Of a stretch of DNA of 64,000 nucleotides, positions 46,216-55,585 are shown in pieces. Position 1 is the first letter of the stretch; each line of letters opens with the position of its first letter. The DNA comes from Mesorhizobium koreense (GTDB lineage Bacteria > Pseudomonadota > Alphaproteobacteria > Rhizobiales > Rhizobiaceae), in NCBI RefSeq assembly GCF_031656215.1, contig NZ_CP134228.1:2003001-2067000 (forward strand), read 5' to 3'. Position numbers and translations under genes: made by a program. Under the pieces are notes generated by a model. That model saw only the letters and a list, made by a program, of their open reading frames with translations, made no database searches and was not told the origin of the DNA.

Positions 46216-47261
46216 CAGGCTGCCCTTCTCGCAACGGAGGCTTGAAGATCGTGCAGGACCGCAGCCCCGCAAGCGCCGTCGTCGCCCGAAGCCTCGATCA
46301 GCACCGGGCTCCCGGGGGCATAGCCTTTGACCGCCGCGGCCAGCGCCATACCGATCATAACGGGCACGACCGCCGCGCCGACATTACCGAGGTTTTCGCC
46401 GGGGCTCCAAAAATCCTGAAACGCGGTGCGCCCGCGTTCGAGGCGAAGGCTGGCGAGCGTCGACTGCTTAAAAAAATACTGCTCCCCGACAAGGTCGCCG
46501 ATCCGGTATTCGATATGTGCCAGATCGACGTTGGCCGCATCTAACGCCGCCTTGTACGCCGTGGTCATCCCGTCGCCACGCAGAGGCAAGTGCATGCCAT
46601 CCTCGCCTCGACCGTTGTAGATGAAGGCAGGTTCGCGGGCGAGGCCGAGCCCGGCCAGGCGCAATGCGCCGGTCGAACCTACCAACACCGCCGCCGCCGC
46701 CTCCCCAGGGATGAAGCCGTTGGCGTTGTCGGGGCCGAGCAGCCGCCTGGCGGCGAGATAATGGGTGACGCTGGCGACGGTCAGATAGCTGTCGACCCCT
46801 AGGATCAGGACGTGGCCTGCCGCTCCGTCGGCCAGCAGTTTACCTGCGCGATCCAACGCCGCGAAGCCCGACGGGCGGCCGTAGGCGATCAACTGGGTGC
46901 GGGTGCGGGCCGGCAGGCCAACGATGGCGGCCAGGTCGCGCAGGAATGTTTCGGGGTCGGTCACAGGCCGCCCGGGGCGGGTGTCTTCGGCAAGGCAAAG
47001 GATAAGGACCAGATCGGCCTCCGCTCCCGGCGCGGCGGCGAGCGCGTCCATCACTGCCCCGGCAGCAAGACGCACCATCCGTTTCTGGCCGATCCAGTTG
47101 CGGGGCAGCGGCACCGGGGCGCCGACCAGCCAACTGCTGTCAAGGCCGAGGAAGCGGGTTTCCTGAAATCCGTCCAGCCTTGCCCGCATCGCCGCGCAAC
47201 TCGACGGTGCGTCGAGACCGACCGCCGTCACCATGCCAGTCGAGACGACGTGGAGATTCAT
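46215..47261 (-). CDS. Ketoacyl-synthase-like (thiolase-fold) protein, probably inactive
   Basis: The 348-aa protein follows the beta-ketoacyl-ACP synthase fold: VVSTGMVTAVGLDAPSS at the start, LLADGAAGHVLILGVDSYLT in the middle, GFIPGEAAAAVLVG, and SPGENLGNVGAAVVPVMIGMALAA near the end. The catalytic Cys expected in the ACSSG-like turn is not there (the stretch reads AYGRPSGFAAL), and the GH of the family's final motif is GE. It lies between DUF2169 and the DUF4150 effector with 4-base and 1-base overlaps, so it probably serves effector handling rather than lipid synthesis. Confidence 0.8.
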   Translation of the reverse strand: MNLHVVSTGMVTAVGLDAPSSCAAMRARLDGFQETRFLGLDSSWLVGAPVPLPRNWIGQKRMVRLAAGAVMDALAAAPGAEADLVLILCLAEDTRPGRPVTDPETFLRDLAAIVGLPARTRTQLIAYGRPSGFAALDRAGKLLADGAAGHVLILGVDSYLTVASVTHYLAARRLLGPDNANGFIPGEAAAAVLVGSTGALRLAGLGLAREPAFIYNGRGEDGMHLPLRGDGMTTAYKAALDAANVDLAHIEYRIGDLVGEQYFFKQSTLASLRLERGRTAFQDFWSPGENLGNVGAAVVPVMIGMALAAAVKGYAPGSPVLIEASGDDGACGAAVLHDLQASVARRAA

Positions 47262-48364
47262 ACCACCTCCGTCTCATCGTCTTTGAACGGCACCGCGTAA
47301 GTGCCGATATACTCCTTGCCCGTCGCTCGCGCCCGCTCCATGCCGCGTGTCGGCGGGCCGACCCAGCATTCGGTGAAATCGAGAATGGTTCGGCGGAGGC
47401 GTTGCGAGATACGCCAGACCAGCGAGAAGCGGCGGTATTCCGGGTCGAGCAGGATCGTATCCGGCAGCGCATTGGTTTCGTAGGCTTTTTCGCGGCCTTC
47501 GAACAAGGTCATCGGCAGCGCGGTCGGCGGCAACCGGAAGGAAACGCGGCCTTCCGGCGTCAGGTTGATGAGCGTGACCTCCTCGCCGCCCTTCGGATGG
47601 TCGATCTGCTGGTCAAGCGGCGCCATCTGGAAATAGCGCTCGTCGAAATCCTCCGGCAGGAAGGGGAAGACATTGTCGATCCAGTTCTGGTCGTAGGTGC
47701 CGCCATACTCGATGCGGCCGGGCCAGCCGCGCTCCATCGGGCCGCAGCTCATCGGGCGGTAGTCGCCGAAAGGCGAACGGATTTCCTCGCCGACGGCCTG
47801 CGTGTTGGGCAGGCGCAGGCCGGGGATGAAGCGCTGGTTCCTGGTCTGCGCCCAGCCGGTGCCGACCGGATTGCCGCGATAGCTTCCCGGCTGCCTATCC
47901 TCGGGATTGAGCCGGTCGGTGCCGCCCCAGGCATTATCATAGGAGATCGGCATCTTGAGGAAGGGCTGCGGTGCGGTCGCGGCGAAGACGGGGCCGACGG
48001 CGCGCCACTCCCTGTTGCCCACCACCTCGAAACGCTTCGACCAGTTGCCCACCTTGATGCCGACAGGGACGCGTTCGGCCGGCCGGCCGCCGGGCGCATA
48101 GGCGCAGCCATTCGCGATCACGTCGCAGCGCGGCTTGCGGAAGGCGAAATCAGTCTCCCAGAGCGTCGCCGAATAGCCGGGCTCGCCGGTCTGCGTGTCG
48201 GCCATCACCAGTGGAACCTGCCCGGCCGACTTGCGCACCGGACCGCCGGGCGTATCGGGAAAGTCGAACGTCCCCTTGACCACGACCACGAGATATTCGT
48301 GGGCGGCCTTGTCCATGCCCATCGTGAACTCATGCACGAATCCGGTCTGGTTCAGGATCTGCAT
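47258..48364 (-). CDS. DUF2169 protein, likely effector adaptor
   Basis: The 368-aa protein opens with LNQTGFVHEFTMGMDKAAHEYLVVVVKGTFDFP and has YDNAWGGTDRLNPEDRQPGSYRGNPVGTGW, FGDYRPMSCGPMERGWPGRIEYGGTYDQNWIDNVFPFLPEDFDERYFQMAP, all typical of DUF2169. These proteins are repeatedly found beside PAAR-like DUF4150 effectors in T6SS loci and are thought to load them. It is coupled to tagF upstream (TGATG) and to the ketoacyl-synthase-like gene downstream (ATGA). Confidence 0.92.
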   Translation of the reverse strand: MQILNQTGFVHEFTMGMDKAAHEYLVVVVKGTFDFPDTPGGPVRKSAGQVPLVMADTQTGEPGYSATLWETDFAFRKPRCDVIANGCAYAPGGRPAERVPVGIKVGNWSKRFEVVGNREWRAVGPVFAATAPQPFLKMPISYDNAWGGTDRLNPEDRQPGSYRGNPVGTGWAQTRNQRFIPGLRLPNTQAVGEEIRSPFGDYRPMSCGPMERGWPGRIEYGGTYDQNWIDNVFPFLPEDFDERYFQMAPLDQQIDHPKGGEEVTLINLTPEGRVSFRLPPTALPMTLFEGREKAYETNALPDTILLDPEYRRFSLVWRISQRLRRTILDFTECWVGPPTRGMERARATGKEYIGTYAVPFKDDETEVV

Positions 48365-48894
48365 CAGCCTGCCTCGCGTGCCGTCGCGAAGAGTTCTTCA
48401 AGTGCGTCCTGCGGGGCTTCGGGATCGGCCGCGACCGGAGGCGCGCCGTCGATCCACAAGAGCAGGCCTTCCAGGACGCCGGCCTTGGACGGCGGCAATG
48501 GCGGGAGGGGGAGGCCGGCGAGCATGTCCGCCAGCCGGTCGGCGTCCATGCTCTCGTCGCGGGCAGTGATGAGGATCTTCTCGACACCGCTCAACCAGGG
48601 GGCGGTGCGGGCAACCATATCGGGTCCGGCTCTAGGGCACGAGGCGGCGGCGGAAAGCGGGAAGCGGCGGCCGACACGGTCCGAACTGGGCACGGTCACG
48701 CCGACCATCGGCCCATGCCGCCCGGCCTGGAGAAGGAAGCGGAGGCCAAGTTGCGATGGCCAGAGACCCGTTTCGATCAGCTTCGCCAGGTGCCGTGCAG
48801 CCAGTCGGTCCCAAAACCGGACGAAAGCGCGATCGAGGCGGCGCACGACGAAATCGCCCGCCGCCGGGATTTTACCGAAGAAGCCGGGGATCAT
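48364..48894 (-). CDS. tagF: T6SS regulator TagF
   Basis: The 176-aa protein begins with the TagF signature IPGFFGKIPAAGDFVVRRLDRAFVRFWDRL, then GPMVGVTVPSSDRVGRRFPLSAA. TagF represses the T6SS after translation; in known systems it acts on the FHA protein and together with the kinase/phosphatase switch. It is not fused to the phosphatase here, which is encoded separately 14 kb away. The start at 48894 is fixed by an ATGA overlap with tssM1; an open frame further upstream lies inside tssM1. Confidence 0.92.
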   Translation of the reverse strand: MIPGFFGKIPAAGDFVVRRLDRAFVRFWDRLAARHLAKLIETGLWPSQLGLRFLLQAGRHGPMVGVTVPSSDRVGRRFPLSAAASCPRAGPDMVARTAPWLSGVEKILITARDESMDADRLADMLAGLPLPPLPPSKAGVLEGLLLWIDGAPPVAADPEAPQDALEELFATAREAG

Positions 48895-51800
48895 ATGTTC
48901 GGCGGGCATGTGAACCCTTTGAACATTTCCAGCGTGTAGGGGTTTTCGACGCTCGAGGCGCGCAGTTCGAGATCGACGTAGTAGTTGTTGGCGCCGAGAC
49001 GCAGGTTGTAGGCGTCGGGCAGCGCCGTCTTGGCGAAATGGCCGGCGCGCAGCATCCTCAGCCACGCCCAGCTTCCTGTTTCATTGACGACCACTTCCGG
49101 CGAACCGTCGAGCGGCTGGAAGGCAAGCGACACCACGCCGGTGCCGTCCTTGCCCGGCCAGCTCATCGGCTGCGGCCGCGTCGCGTTGTTGTAGTAGTTC
49201 AGGATCTGCCCATCGAGGTTGAGGGTCGCCCGCGAGACCGCCGGAGAGAGATCTTTCGGCTCCAGCGTGAAATTCATGACGGGACCCTGGCCGCTCGGGA
49301 AAAGGCCGTCGCGGATATGCCGGGCCTTTTCGAAAGCCGCCAGCGTCGAGGGATCGCCGTTGAAATCCGCGCGCCATTTCCACGGCTCGCTGGTCGTGTC
49401 GATGTAGGTCAGCAGGTTGTTGTTGATGAAGGCGTCGATGAGGCCGCCGGGGCCGAAGAGCCGCGTGAAGTCCTGGACGTTCACATCGATAGTGCTCGCC
49501 GGGTCGAAGGGATAGCGATTGGTCAGCGCCGACTGGCAGAACGGCAGCACGTTCGCGCGCCATATGGCATTCAGTTCCGAGGTCACGGCTTTTTCCGTCA
49601 ACCCGCCGGTGTCGCCGGCGATGCCGGCCAGCCAGTCGTCGATCGGATCGGGAAGGATCTGCGCCTGCCGCGCAACCGCGCCGGTCAGTTCGGCGAGGCC
49701 GCCCTGCTTCTTGATCGCCTCCTGCGGGTTCGGGCTCGCGTTCACCGTTTCCAGCACGTTCGAAAGCGCGGTGAGGGCGACTACGGCGGCGTCGAGCGCC
49801 GGCGGCTGGCCGTCGACTTCGGCGATCGCGCCCTTGAGCGGCTTGAAATGTTCGGCGACGAGCGATCCGGTTTCGTCGATCTGGCCCGCGCCGCTCGCGC
49901 GTGGCAGGAGCTTGGCGCCCGTCTTGGCGAGCTTGCCTATCTTGCCGAGCTTGGCGAGGATCGTCGAAGTCACCTTTGCCTGAGCCTTGCCGTCGGCGGG
50001 CGCTTCGTCGGAACGGGTCAGTTCAGTCTCCCGAACCACTGCGGTAACGAGCCTCTTCACGGCCGAATCCGCGCTTGAAAGGTCCTTGAGGTTCTGGCTG
50101 GCGACCCGGAGATCAGTCAGCGGCGCGAGCTTTACGTCGTGCAGGAAGCCGTCCCACTGGGCGATGTAGTCGTCATAATAGAGCTTGAGGATATCGCGGG
50201 AAAGCGCCGGCACGGACGTCTCGGAATTCTCCGAGCAGCCTCCGGCATAGACTGCGCGATCGAGCGCCGCCTGTGCGGCGACGTCCTGCAGGCGGTCGAG
50301 GATCGGGCCGTGGAAGCCGGCATAGGTAAAGGCGCCGGGAATGCCGACGCGTAGCGTCTTGCCCGACTGGCGTGTGAGAACCCTGGCGCCGTTCGGCCCG
50401 GCGAAATTGGCGGGGATCCATTCCTTGAGCGAAGCGACCGCCGGGTCGGCTAGCAACGCCTTGTAACCGCGCACCGGCAGCGGCACGGCGCAGACCGTCT
50501 TGAGCGCCTCGGCCACCAGATGGGCGTCGGGGGCGATGTATTTGTCGTCGACCACCATCGCGCGTAGCGCGTCGGTTTCGTGCCTTTCCGCATCAGGTGT
50601 CGGAAAGGGCGGGAACGGGGCGTAGCCGGGCAGCGCGTTCACCCACCAGTTCTGGGCGAAATCCGGATTCATCTGCGACAGGCCGGTCATCATCCGGTAG
50701 GTCTTGAGCGCGCCGAACATGAATTCCGGGTCGCGGATATGGCGCCACATGGTCGCTTCCAGGAGCGCCACCATGCGCGGTTGGAGGAGATTGCGCAGCG
50801 AACGGTCGTAGAGTGTCTGCTGCGCCAGGCCCATCTCGGCTCCGGCCGACGGTCCAAGCATGTCTCGCATGGCTGCGGGCGGCGAGACCCGCGAGCTTTC
50901 CACGGCACCGACGGCCGCCAGCGGAACCTCGATATCGGGTTGGGCGACGGAAGCAGGGCTTGCTGCGATCGCAGCCAGAGGTGTCTGCAGATTCTGGAAC
51001 TGCAGCGCCTGCGCTTCGATCGCCTGGCGGTTGTCGTGGTAGGAGAACAGGAAAGCGCCGCCAAGGACAATGATTGCGGCTGCGCAGATCGCCGCGGCGC
51101 CCCGCCAGATCCATGCGCGCCTGCGCAGCGCCGCCGGATCGAACGTTCCAAGCCCGGCTTCCCTGAAGATCACCTCCGTCAATAAGTTCCTGAGGAAGAA
51201 ACTGCGCCTCTCGATGCGCGGCAGGGCCGACTGCCGCTGCGGGGGGAGGCCGAAGGACGAGGAGAGCGCCGCGGTCAGGCGGTCGATCGGCGCACCTTCC
51301 TGCGTGGCGGAGGTAAGATAGACGCCGCGCAGCCACGGGCTGTCCTCGTAGCGGCTTTCGCCGAAGATCGTGTCGACCAGGAGCTTGATCGGTGCGGAAA
51401 GGCTCTCCAGTTGCGCCGGGAAGCGGAAGATGTCGGCGCGGGTCGGGAGCCGGTCCTCGTCTTCGAGACGCGGCACCATCCGTTGTTCGAGTTGGGCGGC
51501 AAGCCTCGATATCTCGCGGCCGACAGCCTCGGCGTCGGCTCGCTTGTCCAGCGGAAAGGTCGCGCCCCAGACCTGCTCGCGCGCCTGCGTCGTCAGATTG
51601 GCGAAAAACGGCTCGAAACCCTTGATGAGGTCGGCCTTGGTCAGCATCAGATAAACCGGAAGCCGGATTTGAAGCCGTTCGTTCAATTCGGCAAGGCGCT
51701 TTCGGATCTTGCGCCCATGCGTCCGTATCGCCTCGTCTCCCTCGGAGAAAGTGTCGATGGAGAGGGCGACGATGACGCCGTTGAGCGCCCGGCGGCCCCT

Positions 51801-52427
51801 ATGCTTTTTCAGGAGGTCGAGAAAGCCGAGCCATTCCGCCGCGTCGGCGTCGGGCTGGCTTTCCTGCTGCACATAGCGGCCCGCCGTGTCGATGAGGACG
51901 GCGTCTTCGGTGAAGAACCAGTCGCAATTGCGGGTGCCGCCGACGCCGTGCAGATCGTCGCTGAGGTCGATCGGGAAATTCAGCCCGGATTGGCGCAGCG
52001 CCGTGGTCTTGCCGGTCGCAGGCGGGCCGACGATCACGTACCACGGCATGTCGCGCAGAAATTTGCGCTTGCCGAATTTGCGCCGCCGGAGCTCCGCCAT
52101 CACCTCGCCGAACTTTTCGCCGACGGCCGCCACCGCTTCCTCGCCAGGGCTGGGGAGGGTTGCCTCGGCAGTGGGCGCGACCTCGGCGACGAACAGGCGG
52201 TTGGCGCGGATCGCCCGGCGCTGCGCCGCGATCAGCCAGATCAGCCACAGGATGACGACGCCGGCGATCATCGCCACGCGCACGGTCTGTGAGGCGAAGG
52301 GCACATAGGGTCCGACGCTTACGATCGGGCCGAAGATCCAGATGATCAGCGACAGCAACGCTATCCCGATCAGCGTCCACAGCCAGCGCGACGTCAGCAT
52401 GGACCAGAGGAAGCGGAACAGGAACAT
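48891..52427 (-). CDS. tssM: TssM/IcmF membrane-complex protein, first copy
   Basis: The 1178-aa protein has membrane segments at about 14-34, 50-68 and 434-456. Walker A GPPATGKTT lies at about 134-142, with GVGGTRNCDWFFTEDAVLIDTAGRY and LMLTKADLIKGFEPFF, and a long periplasmic region ends in the barrel (NYYNNATRPQPMSWPGKDG). It forms the trans-envelope complex with TssL and TssJ encoded in the same operon. The NTPase motif has Ala-Thr between the prolines and GK instead of Gly-Ala as in the second copy. It follows tssL by one base and overlaps tagF. Confidence 0.96.
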   Translation of the reverse strand: MFLFRFLWSMLTSRWLWTLIGIALLSLIIWIFGPIVSVGPYVPFASQTVRVAMIAGVVILWLIWLIAAQRRAIRANRLFVAEVAPTAEATLPSPGEEAVAAVGEKFGEVMAELRRRKFGKRKFLRDMPWYVIVGPPATGKTTALRQSGLNFPIDLSDDLHGVGGTRNCDWFFTEDAVLIDTAGRYVQQESQPDADAAEWLGFLDLLKKHRGRRALNGVIVALSIDTFSEGDEAIRTHGRKIRKRLAELNERLQIRLPVYLMLTKADLIKGFEPFFANLTTQAREQVWGATFPLDKRADAEAVGREISRLAAQLEQRMVPRLEDEDRLPTRADIFRFPAQLESLSAPIKLLVDTIFGESRYEDSPWLRGVYLTSATQEGAPIDRLTAALSSSFGLPPQRQSALPRIERRSFFLRNLLTEVIFREAGLGTFDPAALRRRAWIWRGAAAICAAAIIVLGGAFLFSYHDNRQAIEAQALQFQNLQTPLAAIAASPASVAQPDIEVPLAAVGAVESSRVSPPAAMRDMLGPSAGAEMGLAQQTLYDRSLRNLLQPRMVALLEATMWRHIRDPEFMFGALKTYRMMTGLSQMNPDFAQNWWVNALPGYAPFPPFPTPDAERHETDALRAMVVDDKYIAPDAHLVAEALKTVCAVPLPVRGYKALLADPAVASLKEWIPANFAGPNGARVLTRQSGKTLRVGIPGAFTYAGFHGPILDRLQDVAAQAALDRAVYAGGCSENSETSVPALSRDILKLYYDDYIAQWDGFLHDVKLAPLTDLRVASQNLKDLSSADSAVKRLVTAVVRETELTRSDEAPADGKAQAKVTSTILAKLGKIGKLAKTGAKLLPRASGAGQIDETGSLVAEHFKPLKGAIAEVDGQPPALDAAVVALTALSNVLETVNASPNPQEAIKKQGGLAELTGAVARQAQILPDPIDDWLAGIAGDTGGLTEKAVTSELNAIWRANVLPFCQSALTNRYPFDPASTIDVNVQDFTRLFGPGGLIDAFINNNLLTYIDTTSEPWKWRADFNGDPSTLAAFEKARHIRDGLFPSGQGPVMNFTLEPKDLSPAVSRATLNLDGQILNYYNNATRPQPMSWPGKDGTGVVSLAFQPLDGSPEVVVNETGSWAWLRMLRAGHFAKTALPDAYNLRLGANNYYVDLELRASSVENPYTLEMFKGFTCPPNI

Positions 52428-52428
52428 C

Positions 52429-53757
52429 CTAGAGCCTCTTCTCGACCAGGACCTCTACGCGCCGGTTCAGCGCCCGCCCTGCGCGGGTCCCATCGTCCGC
52501 GATCGGTTCGGTCGCCGCCCGCCCTTCGGAACGGATGCGTTCGCGCGGGACGCCGTATTGAACGAGCAGGTCCGCGATGGTCTGCGCGCGAGCCTCCGAC
52601 AGGCGCTGATTGTTCGAAAGCGGGTTGGAACGCTGGAGCGGCACGCTGTCGGTGTGTCCCACCACCGTGATGTTGCCGATCACATCCTTGTTGTCGATGA
52701 TGACCTTGGCGATCGAGGCGATGAGCGGCTGAAAACTGTCCGTCAGTTCTGCCCGCGACGACTGGAAGACTTCGGGATCGGTGGCCTGGATGAGGAGCGT
52801 GGCAAGGGAAATGCTTTCGTGACCCTTGAGGGCCGGCCGCAGCCCTGCCGGCGCGGCCGCTTCGAATTCGGGCAGCAGCGCGAAATCGACCTTGACGGGA
52901 GGCGGGGCGGCGGCCGGCTTCTCCGGCGCTGGTCGGGCGATTTCGGACTGCGCCGCCGGCGGCATGCTGCGCACAAGGGCGGAAAGCTCCGCCGTCCGGC
53001 TACCGAGCAAGGTAGAGAGGACGAGATAGATGATGGTGGTCAGGACCGCGGCCGCGGCCGCCATCACCCAGATCGGGACGGTGAAGCGCGACGGTTCGTC
53101 GGAAGCGGCGACCCCCTTCCAGTTCGGCGACAGCGGCGCGCCCTCCGCATCGGCATCGCGCAGGAAACGGGCGGTCACGACCCGCACCGCATTGATCGAA
53201 CGGTCGCCGGCCCGGCCCGGCACCCTGTACTTGCCGCGGAAGCCGAGCGCCATGCAGTAGTATTGAAGTTCGAGCAGTTCCCTGTCGCGGTTCGGGTGGC
53301 GTTCAAGTTCTTCGAGCCGCGCAAAGAATTGCGCGCCGGCGTCGACGTCGCCACGCAGCATCACCACGAGCGGCTGACGTGGCCAGGCGCTGGCTCCGCC
53401 CCATGGCGTGTTGAGAGCGAGGTCGTCGAGGAGCGCGCCGACGAGCCAGGCCGCCTGGTCGGCGCGCGCCAGCGGCGATCCGGCGGCCACGGTGGCATCG
53501 CGCGCCTGGATCAGTTCGTCGAACAGGCGCGCCCGCAGCGCCTCGGGGTTTTCGGGCGGCAGCGCGCTTTCGAGCTCGGGGGCGAATTCAAGGAGCGATG
53601 CGAAAGCGTTCACGAGCTGGTTGGGATGAGCCCGTCTGTGATCGACGGGTGGCGCCCCCGAAATGGCTCCCCTCGGGACCTGCACCGGCGAGTTGATCAG
53701 GCGAATGCGGGTGCGTTCCCGATCCTCCGACAGCCCAAAAGGATCGTCCCGGCTCAT
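52429..53757 (-). CDS. tssL: TssL/DotU with OmpA domain, first copy
   Basis: The 442-aa protein has a DotU cytosolic domain (about 45-200; NQLVNAFASLLEFAPELESA, WLVGALLDDLALNTPWGG, QFFARLEELERHPNRDRELLELQYYCMALGFRGKYR) and one membrane segment at about 224-249. A Pro/Ala linker leads to an OmpA-type domain (about 330-442; VVGHTDSVPLQRSNPLSNNQRLSEARAQ, NRRVEVLV). This is the extended TssL that binds peptidoglycan itself. It lies between tssK and tssM with gaps of 4 and 1 bases, so all three are co-translated. Confidence 0.96.
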   Translation of the reverse strand: MSRDDPFGLSEDRERTRIRLINSPVQVPRGAISGAPPVDHRRAHPNQLVNAFASLLEFAPELESALPPENPEALRARLFDELIQARDATVAAGSPLARADQAAWLVGALLDDLALNTPWGGASAWPRQPLVVMLRGDVDAGAQFFARLEELERHPNRDRELLELQYYCMALGFRGKYRVPGRAGDRSINAVRVVTARFLRDADAEGAPLSPNWKGVAASDEPSRFTVPIWVMAAAAAVLTTIIYLVLSTLLGSRTAELSALVRSMPPAAQSEIARPAPEKPAAAPPPVKVDFALLPEFEAAAPAGLRPALKGHESISLATLLIQATDPEVFQSSRAELTDSFQPLIASIAKVIIDNKDVIGNITVVGHTDSVPLQRSNPLSNNQRLSEARAQTIADLLVQYGVPRERIRSEGRAATEPIADDGTRAGRALNRRVEVLVEKRL

Positions 53758-53761
53758 GGGC

Positions 53762-55096
53762 TCACCTGTTCACCGAGAAGCAATCGACCTGCGGCTCGCT
53801 GGGGAGCACGCCGGAAACGCCGATGACGAAGCCGGGCGCGTCGAGCAGCGAGGCCCAGTGCTCGCTCTTCTGGTCGAGTTCAAGGCAGAGGCGGTCGCCG
53901 TCATAGGGGATTTCGCGCGGCTGCGAATGCAGCGGCTTCAGCGGGATGCCGGGGAGGCGCGATTTCCACAGGCCTTCGAATTCATCGGCGGCGCCGACCG
54001 TCACTTGGTTGACGAAAATCTTGCGAAGCGCGTCCTCGGAAAGCTCCGAGCCGACGCGCACGACGATACGGCTCTGGACCAGGAGCTTCGGGTTGTCGAT
54101 GCGCACCTTCCACACATTCGTCGAGTGGCGCATGACGGGAAGCGCGCGCGATTTCGGCTCGACATACCGCAGGCTGAGGATGAGCGAACGCAGTGTGTCG
54201 GCCAGTTCCGCGAAAGCCGGCCCCGGCGCCATGTGATCGTAGGGCGGTAGCTCGCGGAGCCGCCTGTTGCTCGAGCCGAAGGTCGCCATGGAGCCGGCAA
54301 GGCCCGAGAGCTCGAGGAACAGTTCGGCCGGGTGATAGACCTCCTGCGCTAGTACGTGCGCTAGGCGCGGTCTCGCCGTGTTGGCGAGATGCAACATCAT
54401 GAGGTCCTCGACGCTGCGGCCCGGCCCGCCCAGCACCATCTTGCCGTGGGCGTCCGCGATCTGGTCGAGACCCGTGATGATCTCCTGCATCAACTGCGCG
54501 TACCAGGGCGCTGCAGCCGTCGCCAAAGCCGGCGGCAGGAAGGTCTCCTCGGTGGCAATGCCGCCGTCGGCGCGCAGGCCGTGGATTTCCGTGACGGGAA
54601 GAGCCGTGTAGCCGCCCACCGATTTGCCGGGTGGCAGCAAGACTGCCTGCGGCCGGGCGATCTCGATCTCCTCGGGGTCGGCACCGCCGGCGACGGCGTC
54701 GCGGACGGTGACGATGCGTCCACGGTAGCGCGCGCCGGTCGGCTCGGCATGCGCTGGATCGAAACCGATGCCGCCCGGCGGTTCGAGCGGCAGCGCGATG
54801 AGGACCGGGCCGCCCGTGGTGTCGGCCGTGACAGCCAATGGACGCGGCGCGTCCATCGTGTCCGGAATGGAGAACGGCGTTCCATCCGGAAAGATGCCGC
54901 GCGCCGACGATACGGCGATCTGCCCGGCCTCAAGCTGGGCGGGATCGAGCGTCAGCGCCCGGAAGCCGAACGTGTGCAGGTTGCCGGCCTGCAGGGCGCC
55001 GCGCACCGTTGCTTCGAGGAAGCGATCCTGCTGCTGGAAATGCTGGGTCCTCAGGAAAAGGCCTTCGGACCACAGCACCCGGTTGGCATCGCTCAT
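53762..55096 (-). CDS. tssK: TssK baseplate protein
   Basis: The 444-aa protein is typical for TssK: NRVLWSEGLFLRTQHFQQQDRFLEATVRGAL near the start, VEDLMMLHLANTARPRLAHVLAQEVYHPAELFLELSGLAGSMATF and PYDHMAPGPAFAELADTLRSLI later. TssK links the TssE/F/G baseplate to the TssL/TssM complex. It is the only TssK in the window, so it must serve both membrane modules if both are used. The ATG at 55096 is chosen, with GGGGTGGAG upstream, rather than a GTG at 55111. Confidence 0.96.
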   Translation of the reverse strand: MSDANRVLWSEGLFLRTQHFQQQDRFLEATVRGALQAGNLHTFGFRALTLDPAQLEAGQIAVSSARGIFPDGTPFSIPDTMDAPRPLAVTADTTGGPVLIALPLEPPGGIGFDPAHAEPTGARYRGRIVTVRDAVAGGADPEEIEIARPQAVLLPPGKSVGGYTALPVTEIHGLRADGGIATEETFLPPALATAAAPWYAQLMQEIITGLDQIADAHGKMVLGGPGRSVEDLMMLHLANTARPRLAHVLAQEVYHPAELFLELSGLAGSMATFGSSNRRLRELPPYDHMAPGPAFAELADTLRSLILSLRYVEPKSRALPVMRHSTNVWKVRIDNPKLLVQSRIVVRVGSELSEDALRKIFVNQVTVGAADEFEGLWKSRLPGIPLKPLHSQPREIPYDGDRLCLELDQKSEHWASLLDAPGFVIGVSGVLPSEPQVDCFSVNR

Positions 55097-55129
55097 TGCG
55101 CCGATCTCCACCCCTGTCGGTTTTTTGCG

Positions 55130-55582
55130 CTAGGCCGAGATGCCGCCGGCACCCAGCCTGACGTTAAGCGTGATCTTCGATCCCGGCGGCACCGATCGTG
55201 TGACCCGCCAGGAGCGCCCGTTGGGCTGCCGCAAGAGGGCGACGAGACCGATCGCGGCAGCGTCTGCCTCGACCGTTATCGCCTTGGATGCCGTCCGCCC
55301 CGGGCCGACGGCGACCTGTTCCTGCCCGATGAGGTCGGCGCCGAGCGTGCCGGCTGCGTTGCCCTCGAGCGCGAAGTAGTCGGCCGAATTGAACTTTCCG
55401 GTTGAGCGAAGACGATAGATCATGACCGTCACCGGCCGGTCGCTGCCGTCGGGGGCGGGGTTCATGCCCTTTTCGCCGGCGAAGTTGAGGACGACGGACG
55501 AGGGCTTGGGCGGCCCGCTCTGGCAGGCGCTCAACAGTCCGACTGCGCCCAGGGCAAGGACAAATTCGCGACGATCCAGCAT
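55130..55582 (-). CDS. tssJ: TssJ outer-membrane lipoprotein
   Basis: The 150-aa protein has a lipoprotein signal with lipobox LLSAC at about residues 16-20, followed by a small transthyretin-like fold (PDGSDRPVTVMIYRLRSTGKFNSADYFAL, then LIGQEQVAVGPGRTASKAITVEADA). It anchors the TssM periplasmic end to the outer membrane. Only one TssJ is present although there are two TssM proteins. It is packed between tagH and tssK. Confidence 0.93.
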   Translation of the reverse strand: MLDRREFVLALGAVGLLSACQSGPPKPSSVVLNFAGEKGMNPAPDGSDRPVTVMIYRLRSTGKFNSADYFALEGNAAGTLGADLIGQEQVAVGPGRTASKAITVEADAAAIGLVALLRQPNGRSWRVTRSVPPGSKITLNVRLGAGGISA

Positions 55583-55585
55583 GTT

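Noticed and set aside
46215-47261. Ketoacyl-synthase-like gene as part of a polyketide or fatty-acid cluster
   Set aside because: Catalytic residues are missing and no acyl carrier, ketoreductase or acyltransferase gene is near; context is purely T6SS.
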